From positions 108,166-172,165 of the forward strand of contig BGZK01001313.1 of the NCBI GenBank assembly GCA_005406025.1: a stretch of 64,000 nucleotides of DNA, written 5' to 3'. Each line of letters opens with the position of its first letter. Within the stretch, counting starts at the first letter, position 1. Positions 43,931 to 55,199 of this stretch are shown here, one piece after another. The position numbers were made by a program, and so were the translations under genes. A model generated the notes under the pieces. It did not search any database. It was not told the origin of the DNA and saw only the letters and a list, made by a program, of their open reading frames with translations. This stretch comes from Eumeta japonica. Taxonomy: Eukaryota; Arthropoda; Insecta; Lepidoptera; Psychidae.

Positions 43931-46900
43931 TTGTATATAAATACGTATGTATGTGTAAAGGTAAAAATAAAATTTTGTTAATATGAAATTCAGTGCGATT
44001 CTTTGTATAAATTAATGTTTTAAACATAATTTTGTATAAATAAATGTTTTAAATTGTTACTATTATTTCATCCTTCTTCCTACTATACGAATGAATATTC
44101 ACATTAAAATGATTTTACCACTCAAAGTCGTTGTCACGTAAAACTTTCGCCCGTATACCGACTTTACAGGCAACCAATTTTTTATTCAATTAATAAATGT
44201 GACAGTAAAATATAATTGACAGTAATAGTTTAGTTTAGGACATGAAAGCAGCTTATTGTAAAATTACACTATGACACTTAAGTCATTTTAGAAGATAAGT
44301 TTATTACATTTTATAGTTTAGGTATGTATGGGTGTATTAGAATAAAATAAGAAATTGATAGGAAGAAACTGAAAGGCTCATTATACTACATTTATTTTAA
44401 TAAATCATCCTTTCATGCATATTTTCTGTATATAATAGATTCAATGGTTCATATATGGCGGGCTTACCGCAAAAGCTCAATTTATTTAAATCGATATCCA
44501 TTGACAACATTAAAGAGTAAAACTAAAGTCGTAGCGTATAAAGGATTATACCTTATAAAAATTTTATTTTCACTAGATCCTACATTTTAAATACAAACTT
44601 ATCCTGTGTAGAATTTAAACTACACTGTATGAAATTAGTAGTAATATCAAAGAAATATTTTTGATTTCTTATCATATTATAATAATTTCTACTGTAAAAG
44701 TATATCAGGTAAATTACTATATGACGCAATATTTTCTTGATTAAAAGGCTCTTCTCTCCGTTTGGTAACTTGATTTTGTTAAAGATTAAATAAATAGATC
44801 TTCTACCATATTGTTTATTTATAGTCACAATGCAATTACTAATAGTGTCTGAGCTAATGTACTGAAAAAAATTTCAGTCTATTCATTGACTTTACAATAT
44901 ATTGAGGTGATATAAGGGAATCAGACTACGGCTAGAACTGCATAGCCACTTTTATAAAAAATTTATGACCGCGGCGGAAGGATGGTATTTTTATATCAAA
45001 GTTTCCGTCGCGTAAACATCAAATTGACGCTCTGTTAATAATAATAGATTTCGAAAAATAGATCTCACTAATAGATTTTGAATAATGGATTTTATATAAT
45101 CGATGTCCTAAAAAATTAAGAGTTGTCTAACTAAGATGGCACATGTATGTAATATGGATTCTAGACAAGCGTAACACAAAACGCTTAATAGTAAATTTGT
45201 AATAAAATAATCTATCTTGATTAATAAGGTGATTATTATAATAAGAAAGCAAACTCTGGTCGTGTCAAGCAGTTTAGAAATAATGTATTAAAAGTTATCT
45301 AATTTGTCATATTGTAAGATCCTAATGAATTGTTTGGTTCAGTCTTGACACCACCAATTCATGCCGGGTCTGAATGCCACAAAGTGTTTAGATCTAAAAT
45401 ATTAATGTTATCAATAATTTATCATTTAATGATCGGCAACAGTGGCACGCATACTAGCAGGTGTAGATTATACGTACTTTATGAGAAAATTACGTATAAT
45501 AAACCCCTCGAATGCGTACCCAAAAACAAATACCTGCCTTCGGACGCGCGGCTCTCCTGCATCTTTAATGGCAAAGCGCGGGCTAATCAGAAATTTTGTA
45601 AAATAAACTGAAATGTTAATACTTATCATACTACTATATATTTTCGTTTCACGTCTCTGATTTTGGCCCCTTCAGTAGGAACCGAAAACAATTATTGCGG
45701 TTGAACTTTGAACGCGTAATTGTTGTAGTACAGCCGTCGTCTTCGCAAATAATACACTCGTTTTTTTAAATATTACAGCTGGTTTAAACCTTCGTCGGCA
45801 TTCATGATAATTGTTTCATGAATAGTAAGACATATAAATTTGTCCCACAGCACAAATTTCTATTTTCAAGAGATCTTGAAATTCATAGAAAGCGCATAAT
45901 CGTTTTAAAATGACTATATGTTTAATATAAATTAAATTTGCAGTTCTTTGTCATCTGAATAAACCCGTAACGCCTGTGATAAAATATAAGGGTCTTGTTC
46001 CATATATTAATTTTAATGCCTATTTCTCCAACTAATGTTAACAATTGACAGCCAGTTTAGATTTAAATTTAGAATCTTACTTTCATAAAAAAATTGTTCT
46101 TATAGTTTTGTTTTAACGACCTGTTAATTTTTGACATTAGTTAATAAAATGGATTTTAGATCGTCAAATATTATATAATGACCCATGATGCATTTTATTT
46201 TAATTTAAAGTGTGAAGTTGTGTTACTCACTATAATTGTGTGATGTTAACAAGATCAAAAATATCTTAAAAAAAAAGAAAGAGAAGTATTAAGTACTTAT
46301 AAGTAAAAATACCCAGAATTTAAATAAATATAACTCTAAAAGTCAATTTCATAAACCAATTTTAACAGTTGATAGGCTGTTCATTTTAATTTAAAATCTT
46401 TTTTTCATACAAACCGTTGTTCATAATGTTTTCACGGCCTGCTAATTTTCAAGATTGGTTGGTGAAACTGTTATTTTGATTGCTTAATAGTTACCGGAAT
46501 GTTAATCTTCCTGTGTTTTGCTGCTGTAAATTAAATTCGACTTTCAACACAAGCGTACAACACTCTATTGATTATTTTTTTCTCTTTCACGTCAAGTTGG
46601 TCGATCAACAATTTATTTTATTTTGTGGGATTTTAAAAGGATATTCGTAAAGGCTATTTATAACGTGATTGCTAAAATATTCTTCTTCGGATTTACTATA
46701 ATATTTTTAATTAATCTCCACAACGCACTAAGAGGTAATTTGCCTTCACCGATTTGTGTGTATTGTACATAAAATTGTTGTTTTATTTTCAGCTCGATAA
46801 AATTTTATACGAAGCATTAACATAAACTTATAACTTTATTAGTGCGCTACCATAAGCAAACATTTTTCTCGCAATATTAATATTTCTAGATCAATACAAT

Positions 46901-47540
46901 ACCTACAAGTCTTATTGAGACTAAGTATTAAAATTTAGTTCACATGCTTTAACGGCAAAATCGCGTACTTTAAAAAGATAGAATTGATAGCGATTTAATG
47001 TTCTGTGAAAAAAAATTTTGAATATTTAATTTTATTCAAGTGATTTCTCTTTGAAATAGTTTTACGAGTTTCTGTAAGCTGTCTGACTGAAAAAGAGAAT
47101 ATTTTAATCGATACTTAATTATTTGAAGCAAAAATAAATCTCATTTAGAACTTGTGTTGGTAGGTACTTCATTCTGGGCAGGTAGAGTCTACGGATACTC
47201 TCGTTAAATCCATTCAAAACAACTGACGCTTTCATATTTTGAGCGAGGGCGCACTCCACGGCCGACAGTAGGCCACGCTTCCATTGTTTCCGCTTATTCT
47301 TTGAGATATGTTCTTAAGAGAATGAAAATTTCCCAACTGAAGTGTTAAAACCTACAAGGTTCGTGGTCGATATCGAAAAGATATGGTCATGGAACGATTC
47401 CAATGTACAAACAAACTTCAAACTCGGCACAACAATAAGAATCAGTGGTTTTATCAAGTCTTCTAGCTTTTAAAGACATTGTAAATTTTGAAAATTGAAA
47501 CGAAACTGTAGGTTGAAACTTTGCCGTAAAATATTTTACC
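43931..47540. other. long AT-rich stretch, nothing assigned
   Basis: Short frames only. A small island near 45.53-45.75 kb ('ggacgcgcggctctcctgc', 'gcggttgaactttgaacgcg') and another at 47.23 kb are the only non-AT spots. No RNA gene recognised. Confidence 0.4.
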
Positions 47541-48234
47541 GTAGGGGAAGTCCGGGAGAGTTGAACCGCTTTTACATAAAACATCATAATTTTTTATTCA
47601 TAGGGTTGAGAGTCGATTATACATTTATGCGATACCTTACTCTAGTAGGTACATTTGTGCATTATTGCATTTTTAATATAACGAGAAGATAAAATTTTAT
47701 TTGCATTTTAATAAAAACTGTTATATGAGTCCCCAACAGCAGGGGCAGCGAAGTGTGAAGAGAGTTGGCCTTACTATTTTTGGGAAAATAAAAATCATTT
47801 TCAGCTGGAATCATAGTTTTATTAACTTGTCTTACGCAATAATCAACTTGCTTTTAGTACTCCCAGCAAGGAAAATGTATAAATGTATTTTCACAATTTC
47901 TAACTAAATATTACAAAATGACAACAATAACCTTTTTAAGTAAATATGTTAATACGCATTTATTTTTTTTATTATTGTTAACTTATTTCTAATAATTTGG
48001 ATTCTTTTGCTAGTCTAAAAATTATTGTAAAACGATACGATATATTTTTTTAATTTATTTCTTTCTCAAAAAACGTTACCTTAATATAATTAACAAACAT
48101 TTATTCATGTAACATATTATACAACTTTGATATAATCAGTCTTTATTAAAATTAGCAAAAACTATTAATTAACTTCTAATAAGTCTTTGGTCAGTCGCAA
48201 AATTATTTAAAGTAAATTAAACAATTCTAACATA

Positions 48235-48515
48235 TTAATACTGCTCAGAATCTTCCGTTTGACAAACAAAATAGTAACAACGATCTTCCGTGTCAGGTTC
48301 CTTTTCAAAATTATCACCCGAGGTACTATCAGGGTACGGCACAACAACTTCGTTATCAAATTCTGTTTCGCTGTCATAATTTTTATTTTTACCTCTTTTA
48401 CCTTTATCGGTTTTCTTATCGATGAATTGGCTTTTTCTGTCTTTTTTACAAATCTTGTTTAACTTTCGTATTTTTTTCTTCAGTTTTTCCCTTCTTAGTT
48501 TTTTTTGATACAATC
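48235..48515 (-). pseudogene. pogo-like transposase, C-terminal tail relic
   Basis: A 92-codon open frame begins in a Lys/Arg-rich coil (QKKLRREKLKKKIRKLNKIC), passes through 'RKSQFIDKKTDKGKRGKNKN', and ends in an acidic tail with a partial Cys cluster (EKEPDTEDRCYYFVCQTEDS). Basic-then-acidic tails ending in a small zinc-binding segment are usual in insect pogo-like transposases. The helix-turn-helix remnant lies upstream at 48.7-48.9 kb on the same strand, and the DDE catalytic core that should separate them is absent. The plus-strand frame over the same DNA is a shadow. Confidence 0.5.
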
Positions 48516-48689
48516 GTTTGCGACATCTTCAGTGTCCTTTTCTCAAAAACTCCTTTTTTATTACTCTCTAAATTTTGTCTCATTACCACAACATTAGTCT
48601 TAACATTTGATTGAGTTTTCTTACTCTTTGACTCTGCATCCTTACTACATTTGTCATTATAATATTATATAGGTATATGCTATTTTAAG

Positions 48690-48930
48690 TACCTGTGATA
48701 CTTTGTGCTGGCTGCTTTTTTTTTACGAATTTTACTTGTTCTAATTTGTATCGTCTCAATGTAACTTCTATCTATGCTATATTTGTTTGATTTCTTTAAT
48801 AGAAGCGTCTCCTTTAATTTCATCTGTAGCATTTTCCACCTCCGTTTTAATGTTTTTTTTTTTTTGTTTTCTTGCATTTTCAGGAGGCTTGTACTGAAAG
48901 GGCATCGTGTAGGTAGGTACTGTAAATAAA
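48690..48930 (-). pseudogene. pogo-like transposase, N-terminal helix-turn-helix relic
   Basis: On the minus strand, 'MPFQYKPPENARKQKKKN' (start ~48908) continues as 'EVENATDEIKGDASIKEIKQ'. Then, after single-base shifts, come 'YSIDRS' and 'TLRRYKLEQVKFVKKKQPAQ' (to about 48700). This spells a Psq/CENP-B-type DNA-binding helix-turn-helix (pattern: 'A..EV..G..SIREAA..YGI.RSTL.RR'). Poly-A runs mark the frameshifts. It is the expected start of a pogo-like transposase and lies within the TA-flanked unit. Confidence 0.55.
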
Positions 48931-49068
48931 AAAAATGTAAAGTTAAGGCAGAAAAAAAAACATTCAAAGTAAATGGATAACGTTTATAGTTCCTCCAAAG
49001 GAAGATATCTCAGAACCACTGAGCATGTCTTCCGCACTCACCCTGGTTCAATTCTCCCGCTCACACTA

Positions 49069-49185
49069 ATTTGATATTTAGCTTGTGCTATAGAAAAAAA
49101 TCCAATTGTAGAGAAAAAACACTTAGCATTTGTGAAACAACATGATAACTGACTAGGTTTCCTTTTTTATTTGATGATAAGAATA
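49069..49185. other. AT-rich stretch, nothing assigned
   Basis: No supported feature. Confidence 0.4.
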
Positions 49186-49189
49186 TTAG

Positions 49190-49545
49190 ATATTTCAAAA
49201 CAATGTTTTCTCAAAATATTTGTCTTACTGTTTCCGAATCATCAGTCATCGGTAGACTTACAAATGGACGATCGGACAAGTAGATCGGCCAGCTAGTAAC
49301 GTTCGTACTCGATTACGCACCCCAAAAAAAGCTCCTATTACCGATAAAATTCTTTATTTCCTATCAATATACACGTATGTATTGTACGTCTGTGTGTTAC
49401 CGATAAGAGCATATCGATGGAGCGCGCATGGAGCTGGCATTAATTGGCGTCCCGTGTGAACAGGCACGACAAAGCGCCATCAATCACTCAGAAATTACGT
49501 CGTAACGTCACTTAGTGTTATCTATAGACATTTCTATGTCTCTAT
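49190..49545. other. mixed block with Exd/Hox-like words, candidate conserved non-coding DNA
   Basis: 'ctcgattacgcaccccaaaa', 'gagcatatcgatggagcgcg', 'ggcattaattggcgtcccg' and 'agcgccatcaatcactcag' (ATCAATCA, an Exd/Pbx site) form an island in AT-rich DNA. Inferred from composition and words only. Confidence 0.25.
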
Positions 49546-50085
49546 GGACAGATGGACACGAATATCCCTATAAATAACTATCTGATACGGTGGAAAAAAA
49601 AAACGAAATTCGTATGATGTTATATGAAATTATCTAATTTCATAAACAGAACATAATAATTATTAAAATATTATGAAGTAATAAGCAATTTTAATCAAAA
49701 CTTTGTAAAATTTTTCGTTTTAAACTATGTACTATAGGTATAAACTGGAGGTTCTGTCGGAGCATTCATTTTCTTGTCTAATTTTATGATAGATATTCGT
49801 TTTACGTCACACTGATCCCTATTCTACCATTTTTAATTTTTTTATTTGTCTGCATATTCTTTTATAATTTAAGAATGGTTTGATTGATCTCGATGAAAAA
49901 AATTAATAAGCACTAAGAACATGTGATTGAAAGAATGTATACATGGTATCGACATACAGTATAGTAACAAAAAAAAATGTAAGTTTGTATGTGTGAGGGA
50001 AGTATGAGAGTGTGGAGATGTGTGTGTGTGTATTTTAGTGAAATTACGGGCGTATTTGTTCATAAATAAAAACCTCATTTAAACA
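49546..50085. other. AT-rich stretch with (GT)n run
   Basis: 'gtgtggagatgtgtgtgtgt' near 50010-50033 is a short microsatellite. No gene. Confidence 0.45.
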
Positions 50086-50089
50086 AAGC

Positions 50090-50215
50090 GAAGCGTGCCG
50101 ATAGCTCATTACCTTTTGCCTTCGGATCCACCCGCGTGGACACGGGATAAATTTCTTCACCTTTGCGCGCGTGCTCATGTTGATGTATGTCTTTGTGCGC
50201 ACGTACACATTAACA
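50090..50215 (+). repeat. RTE-driven SINE head
   Basis: 'ccttttgccttcggatccac' and 'ccgcgtggacacgggataaa' match the 'cttttgcccgcggctccgcccgcgtgg' class of lepidopteran repeats, with decay. Related heads occur at 26.57, 60.34 and 63.76 kb. Confidence 0.55.
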
Positions 50216-50261
50216 GAAATTTGTTTTTTATATTTTTCTAACTAGTAGCACTATATCTTTT

Positions 50262-50390
50262 ATTTATTTATAAGATCATGCTTTTTCCCAATAGGGCAGG
50301 GAGTTTATAGATCTTCACGTAGTACGATGTTATATCTTTTTTGCTTTATTGACATCCATCGATCGTTTGATGCAAGTTCGTCGGTTCAAA
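50262..50390 (-). pseudogene. RTE-like non-LTR retrotransposon, extreme C-terminus (relic)
   Basis: On the minus strand the codons read RTCIKRSMDVNKAKK (50385-50340), the family's 'RRxCMKRLMDVxEA' segment. The pattern 'gatataacatcgtactacgt' then 'gaagatctataaactccctg' and 'ccctattgggaaaaagcatg' is the decayed last-codon region and stop, as in the 9.4 and 39.5-kb relics. 5'-truncated and dead. Confidence 0.7.
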
Positions 50391-50790
50391 TGTTTAAAAT
50401 TAGGCCATTTTTGTTATGTTATGAATTTTATTTCTATAAGAGTTTTTAGGGCGTCTTGCAGATTTCTCAGTGTAGGTGTGATTAAGTACTTATTAAATTA
50501 ATTTTTATAATTAGTTCTAAAGCTCAATAAATCTAACTCCAAGCATGTTTCATTTTTTAAAGTAACTACTTTATTAAGAAGCTGCTAAATGCGAAATTTA
50601 AAAAGTTCTAAACTAAAACGATAATTAGTTATTTTGCCGAAAGTACCGTCTTAATCGATCGATTACTTAAAAGCGATATCGTAAACGAAGGAAATGAAAA
50701 TTAAAAGTTTATCGTAGTCTTTCTTTATTTAAAGATATTACGATGAATCGAATGTAATCTTTGAAAGGTTAACAGTAGCCCAAACGCTTA
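50391..50790. other. AT-rich stretch, nothing assigned
   Basis: 'atcgatcgattacttaaaag' near 50655 is a short palindrome-rich spot. No gene. Confidence 0.4.
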
Positions 50791-50791
50791 C

Positions 50792-50924
50792 GAGCTTTCC
50801 GAGCTCGAAAACGTAGGACAAATATTTTCGAAATCCTTGAGTTTGAAAACAGCGAAACACCCGAGGCTCGTCCGCGGTGTCGTAAATTTCAGATTTTCTC
50901 TGTATCTTTGCGACGACGTTCCGT
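50792..50924 (-). CDS. candidate exon B of an unassigned minus-strand gene
   Basis: The minus strand has a long pyrimidine tract ending 'tttttttgtttacag' (AG at 50926-50925), then 133 bases of less AT-rich DNA, then a donor 'aagctcgtaagcg' (GT at 50791-50790 side). With phase carried from candidate exon A, the frame is open throughout (GTSSQRYRENLKFTTPRTSL, GCFAVFKLKDFENICPTFSS). A second frame, which runs through the putative intron unspliced, is also open over 133 codons (contains KIQRKSEIYDTADEPRVFRC), so coding frame and splicing are both uncertain. No domain recognised. Could be an untranslated exon. Confidence 0.3.
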
Positions 50925-51019
50925 CTGTAAACAAAAAAAGAAAAAGAAAAACTTAAAAACATGCCGTCTCGAGTCAATTTTGTTATAAGTACACAAAATA
51001 AAAACGTAGCGAGGTAAAC

Positions 51020-51143
51020 CTTCCTTGATAAATAACGCGAGGTTTTGACGTGTCGGTAGCGGAGACGTCCCACTTCGTCCAGTGTCATTTGTTTGTCGAC
51101 AAATAAAATTGCGACCGGCGACACCCGACGCGACGCCACGGCG
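51020..51143 (-). CDS. candidate exon A of an unassigned minus-strand gene
   Basis: After 'atttctccctcccgcag' on the minus strand (AG at 51145-51144) lie 124 bases with a frame free of stops (RRGVASGVAGRNFICRQTND, TGRSGTSPLPTRQNLALFIK), up to 'caaggaaggtttacc', whose GT at 51019 is a weak donor. The 95-base gap to exon B is a normal size for a short insect intron, and the phases fit. An alternative ATG frame (MTLDEVGRLRYRHVKTSRYL) overlaps. No family recognised. The acceptor upstream implies a further 5' exon beyond 51.15 kb, which I could not find. Confidence 0.25.
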
Positions 51144-51420
51144 CTGCGGGAGGGAGAAATGCGAGTACTATTAGAAATGTTATATAGAGCAATCCTATTT
51201 GAATGACACTTGTTATTTATAATTTCGAACTTATTTCATTAAGTTCTCTAGGGATTTATGTTAGACAGTTTCGCATATGTAAGTAGACATAATTTATATA
51301 TCACATTTATAATTCTTACTAAAAATTCAGACATGAGTGACTATATTTTGGTTGTAAGCAATGCAAGATGCATTTATTTCTATTAAATTTTATATATTAA
51401 AATATATCGATTTGTCACTT
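51144..51420. other. AT-rich stretch, nothing assigned
   Basis: No supported feature. Confidence 0.4.
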
Positions 51421-51424
51421 AGTT

Positions 51425-51545
51425 GATTCACTGATACATTGTTCTATGTATCAGTGAACATAGAATATTTTGCAATGATGAGTTATGAATGTCACATAGT
51501 TCTACGTGGTTTTGGTTCTGTTATTTAAACACATAGAACTTGATA
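51425..51545. repeat. cluster of overlapping hairpins
   Basis: 'ttcactgatacat' (51427-51439) pairs perfectly with 51446-51458. The loop-side word 'ttctatg' can alternatively pair with 'catagaa' just downstream. A second hairpin joins 'agttctacgtg' (about 51498) with 'cacatagaact' (about 51530). The arms share 'catagaac'-type words, so the set may be a degraded small inverted-repeat element. Confidence 0.55.
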
Positions 51546-51744
51546 GTTTCATCAATCAACAAGGAAAGTACATTTGAATAAAGTTCTAAGCTGTTTTTAA
51601 GTGTGTTGGACTAGAACCAGTTAGTATTAATTTTTTTAGAGTTTTACAAAGTCCTATGTGAGACACGAAAGTCAAAAAGTTTATTTTTTCAGTGATATTT
51701 GTATTTTTGTCAACGTAAATTTGCTGCTTAAAACATTTTCGAGA

Positions 51745-52050
51745 TGCATACGAGCTTATGAGCCATAAGTAAGTAGATGGCCATCGTCGCCCATGAACAT
51801 CTATAACCCCAAATGAGTCATTAGTTCGTTCCCGGCCTCCTTGGTAAGAAAAGGAACTGATGGGGAGCAGGGTGATGGAGGGAGTGGACCACTGGAACTC
51901 TCACCCACTGGACGAAATACAATAGCGGGAGCTGTTACTTCACGTCTGTATTCTGTGAGAGTGTTGTACTTTTACTAGTAGAGACGGTTCATTTTAAGCT
52001 GCAGTTAAGCTGACGACAGCATGGTTTCACTACACTTTTTTAAATATTTT
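51745..52050 (+). repeat. SINE-like repeat family S, copy 3
   Basis: 'gccatcgtcgcccatgaac', 'ttcccggcctccttggtaag', 'ggagggagtggaccactgg', 'ctctcacccactggacgaaa', 'gctgttacttcacgtctgta', 'agctgcagttaagctgacga' and 'cagcatggttt' follow the family order. Longest well-preserved plus-strand copy. Confidence 0.65.
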
Positions 52051-53930
52051 GAACGTTTGTTTATGAATATTAAAAATAAACGAAAAATTATAAAACGTTG
52101 CTACAAGGTCTATTAAGCTTTTGGGCCCAAGCTATAGCGGAAGAGGGGGAATAACTTGATCACTGCTCTTTACAAAATATTGACAAAGATTTAGAAATAT
52201 AATCTTAATTTTACTAAATTAATATTATTGTGGTGTGACAGTTGTGTTCTCCAGACTAAGGTGTTATGAGTTTTGCTATTCAACACTTCATGGTAAAAAT
52301 CCAAACATTAAGGAAATAATAATGAATTTTTCCACCTTGGACATTCATGTGTTTAAGAAATTGATAATGTACACAGTTGCATCAATAGTCTTTTGTCAAA
52401 GATCAAATATTACTTACCTCTGTCCCTGTTGAGATTATTGCTTCAAATGAATATGCCAACATATGCAATGTTTTATAACAAATAACTAAATAAGGGTTTC
52501 TCAATTTCCAAGAAGCCAGTTCAATGTTAAAATATTCTTTAGTACTATATAGTAATGACTGAGCTCAAATTCACTAAATTTAAATTTGAGTTAGCTATAA
52601 AACTTCTCACACTGATAATGTTTACTTTTAATGTAAAATCTGATATAACCAGAAGGAATACAAATATTCATAAACTACAAAAACCTAAAACCAATAAAAC
52701 CACCATTATTAAGCAAAACTAAAATTGAAACAATAGAATCTATATATAGTTGGATGCCTACCATATACAAAAAAAAATATTAAGAAATATTTAAAAATTA
52801 TTCAAACTACCATTCAACTTTGTCTCAGCTGTGCATTGTGCATGGACAAATTTTTCAAAATGTAAATAAATAAATGTATCTAAAAACACATTTGATTGTT
52901 GATATTTATATTGGATTATAACCAATAAAGGTATTTTTTTGTGTACCAACACTAAATGTAATGCATTCTAATATTTAAGTCTTTTATTTAAAAAGTGCTG
53001 ATATTTTTCCATAGCAATGGTATAGAGAATACAGAGTTTTAAGTTACGATTTCTACACAATAATTTTTTCTTGACACGAACAAAGTTCTGTGCAATTTTT
53101 TATTTGTTTATAATTATTTTTCATATGACAAATCTTGAACTTTGTATTCTTATAATGGTGTGAGTTATGTCTCTCTATAAAATAAATAAATATTGCTATG
53201 ATTCTTTTAATTACAAAATTATAGTACACCTGGTCTTTAATCTTTATTTACACAAATTACAACGTATGTAACATAGAACCTCGTAATAATAGGCCAATCA
53301 CTTGCTGATGAGGTAATGTCATCATGAAGTGGATTACATGTACCTTTCTTATTATTTTATTTCTATTATCATACAATTTTTCATTGTGCATTGAATTGCA
53401 TTTTTTTCACATACACTATCATGAACACGTCTACCGTTTAGATGTAATTAAACTAAATGTTATAATTTGGTGGTTGCAAGAAAATTGTGTGATACAGGCA
53501 AGCAATATATTATAAAATAACCTTTTAATTTATATTGCACTTACATTCACATTTACATCGATTTCTATTTATCAAAATCTAAAATAGTAGGGAAAATTAT
53601 TACAAAAGGAAGAAACAAAGTGCTTAATAGCGTGAAAACTTGTATCTATATGGTAAATACACATAATTACATTGTGCCAATTTTTTTTAACTTTTAGTTA
53701 TTAATAAAAGTAATCAAAATACAGCATAGCCTAGCTAGAGTTCTATTACTAAATATATTCAGATCTCTTTTATAGGGTTCACGTACTGAAGTATCAACAT
53801 CACTGCTGTTTTGAGCAAATAATTTGTATATTCTGAAAAGAAAGATCTACAAATAATTTCTTGTCAATTGTTGAATCTGTATCTACATTATTGTTTTCAA
53901 ATCATCCACGGTTTTATGATTTATTTTCAA
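52051..53930. other. AT-rich stretch, nothing assigned
   Basis: Three short frames (52235, 53324 and 53868) show no similarity that I recognise. No RNA gene. Confidence 0.4.
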
Positions 53931-53949
53931 TTTTACTATCGTCAAGTTT

Positions 53950-54140
53950 CGATTGTTCATCATCATCATCGCTCATCTTCAGCCAGTCGCAACGACTGGA
54001 AGGGACAAATCTCGATACACCAAAGGGGGCGTAATTATAGGGGGGAGTGTAGGTTCTAGTCTGGATTAGGAGTGACGGGAATGTGGAGCCAGCCGGTATT
54101 TATGCTACCTTTAGCCATTAACTGGATTCGGGATAGGTAA
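53950..54140 (+). repeat. decayed 'catcatcatc..cagcc..actgga' interspersed repeat
   Basis: 'catcatcatcatcgctcatc' then 'ttcagccagtcgcaacgact' and 'ggaagggacaaatctcg' resembles the lepidopteran repeat class with 'catcatcatc..cagcc..gtccactgctgga'. 'ccagtcgcaacgactgg' (53993-54009) is a perfect 7-bp inverted repeat. The G-rich 'aggggggagtg' follows. Confidence 0.4.
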
Positions 54141-54700
54141 TAGATACTATAAGTGTGTCAATAAATATATGGGGAAGGGTATGTTTCTTCCGTCTCAAAT
54201 ATTTGAAATTCAAAAGGAGAATATTCATCACTTAATATATTATTAGTAAATTAGTGTAGATTAAGATATACGTAAACATTTTCCACACATATCAACAAAA
54301 CAGACTGATTGACTAGCAAACTAAAATTCTACAAGTTAAAAATGAAATTTTACAAAGTTACATTAGAAAGAAATGCACAATTACCAAATATATATCTACT
54401 TATCTTATTGATTCATTAAATAAAACATTTTAATTCTCCAAGTAACTGTCAATTCAATAATGCAATAATTCCGTTTTGAGTTTCACTCACCCCTCGTTTT
54501 AAAATTTTTACTGTATTGTGGAAATTTAAAGAATGATAAACTTTAAAGAAATTGCAATTTTCGTAGGTACTATGAGCTCTTATTTGATCAGGTGATTTAA
54601 ACTTACGGTATAAATTATTTTGACGATTGTTCTTAGCAATCTTTATTAATTAAATATTTACTCGTGATTGCTTTTGCGCATGGATTATGTCGTTTTCGTC
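54141..54700. other. AT-rich stretch, nothing assigned
   Basis: No supported feature. Confidence 0.4.
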
Positions 54701-54719
54701 ATTTAGTTTATTATAGTTT

Positions 54720-55085
54720 TTGTTAGATGGCGCTTTAACTGTAAGGACATGGATTGTATTTAAGTTCAAAAATTAACCAGCAGATGTCGCATACTACATT
54801 CTTGTACATCGCGCCATAGAGATGGCTTTGCCGTCTACTATACCCTCGAACGCCGAGCGAATGTTAAGACCTTACTTCATAGGATCATTTCTATAGTAAG
54901 TCTTCACCAAAACAATTTCACTATGTGAGTTGTCACGAGCCACGATGAGGAGACGTGGCGCGGCGCCCTGAGCGTGAGATAGGCATCAACCGCCTGTTGA
55001 TAGCCCTCGATGATCGTTCGCCCTGTTCACCGCGGGAGAGTGGGGCGTTGTCGCTGTCTGAGTGGTCTTTTAACCCCTTATTTCA
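54720..55085. repeat. GC-rich repeat-like block
   Basis: 'tagatggcgctttaactg', 'gcagatgtcgcatac' and 'cgcgccatagagatggc' are words of common lepidopteran repeats. A denser GC block then follows ('gaggagacgtggcgcggcgc', 'tgatgatcgttcgccctgtt' after 'cctcga', 'cgcgggagagtggggcgttg'). No protein similarity seen. I judge it a repeat from word content only. Confidence 0.35.
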
Positions 55086-55199
55086 AAACAGTTAAATGAT
55101 GTAGATTTGATATTGCAATCCGCTCGGAAATTTTCTGTATATCGGTTATCATGCGCGATACCTTGAGTCAAATAATGTACTATCACTTTTAAACAGAGG

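Larger units (their letters stand above)
47542..49068 (-). mobile_element. pogo/Tigger-like DNA transposon, internally deleted, TA-flanked
   Basis: Inverted ends 'gggagagttgaacc' (47554-47567, within a longer end starting 47544) and 'ggttcaattctcccg' (49045-49059, ending 49066) bound a 1.5-kb unit flanked by TA on both sides. Pogo-like elements duplicate TA. The minus strand encodes the two ends of a transposase with the middle missing (separate entry). The outermost seven bases of the two ends match less well than the inner part, so the exact boundary is uncertain by a few bases. Confidence 0.65.

Noticed and set aside
48259..48462. Plus-strand frame opposite the pogo-like tail
   Set aside because: The minus-strand frame has the expected basic-acidic composition and family context. 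This one is its shadow.
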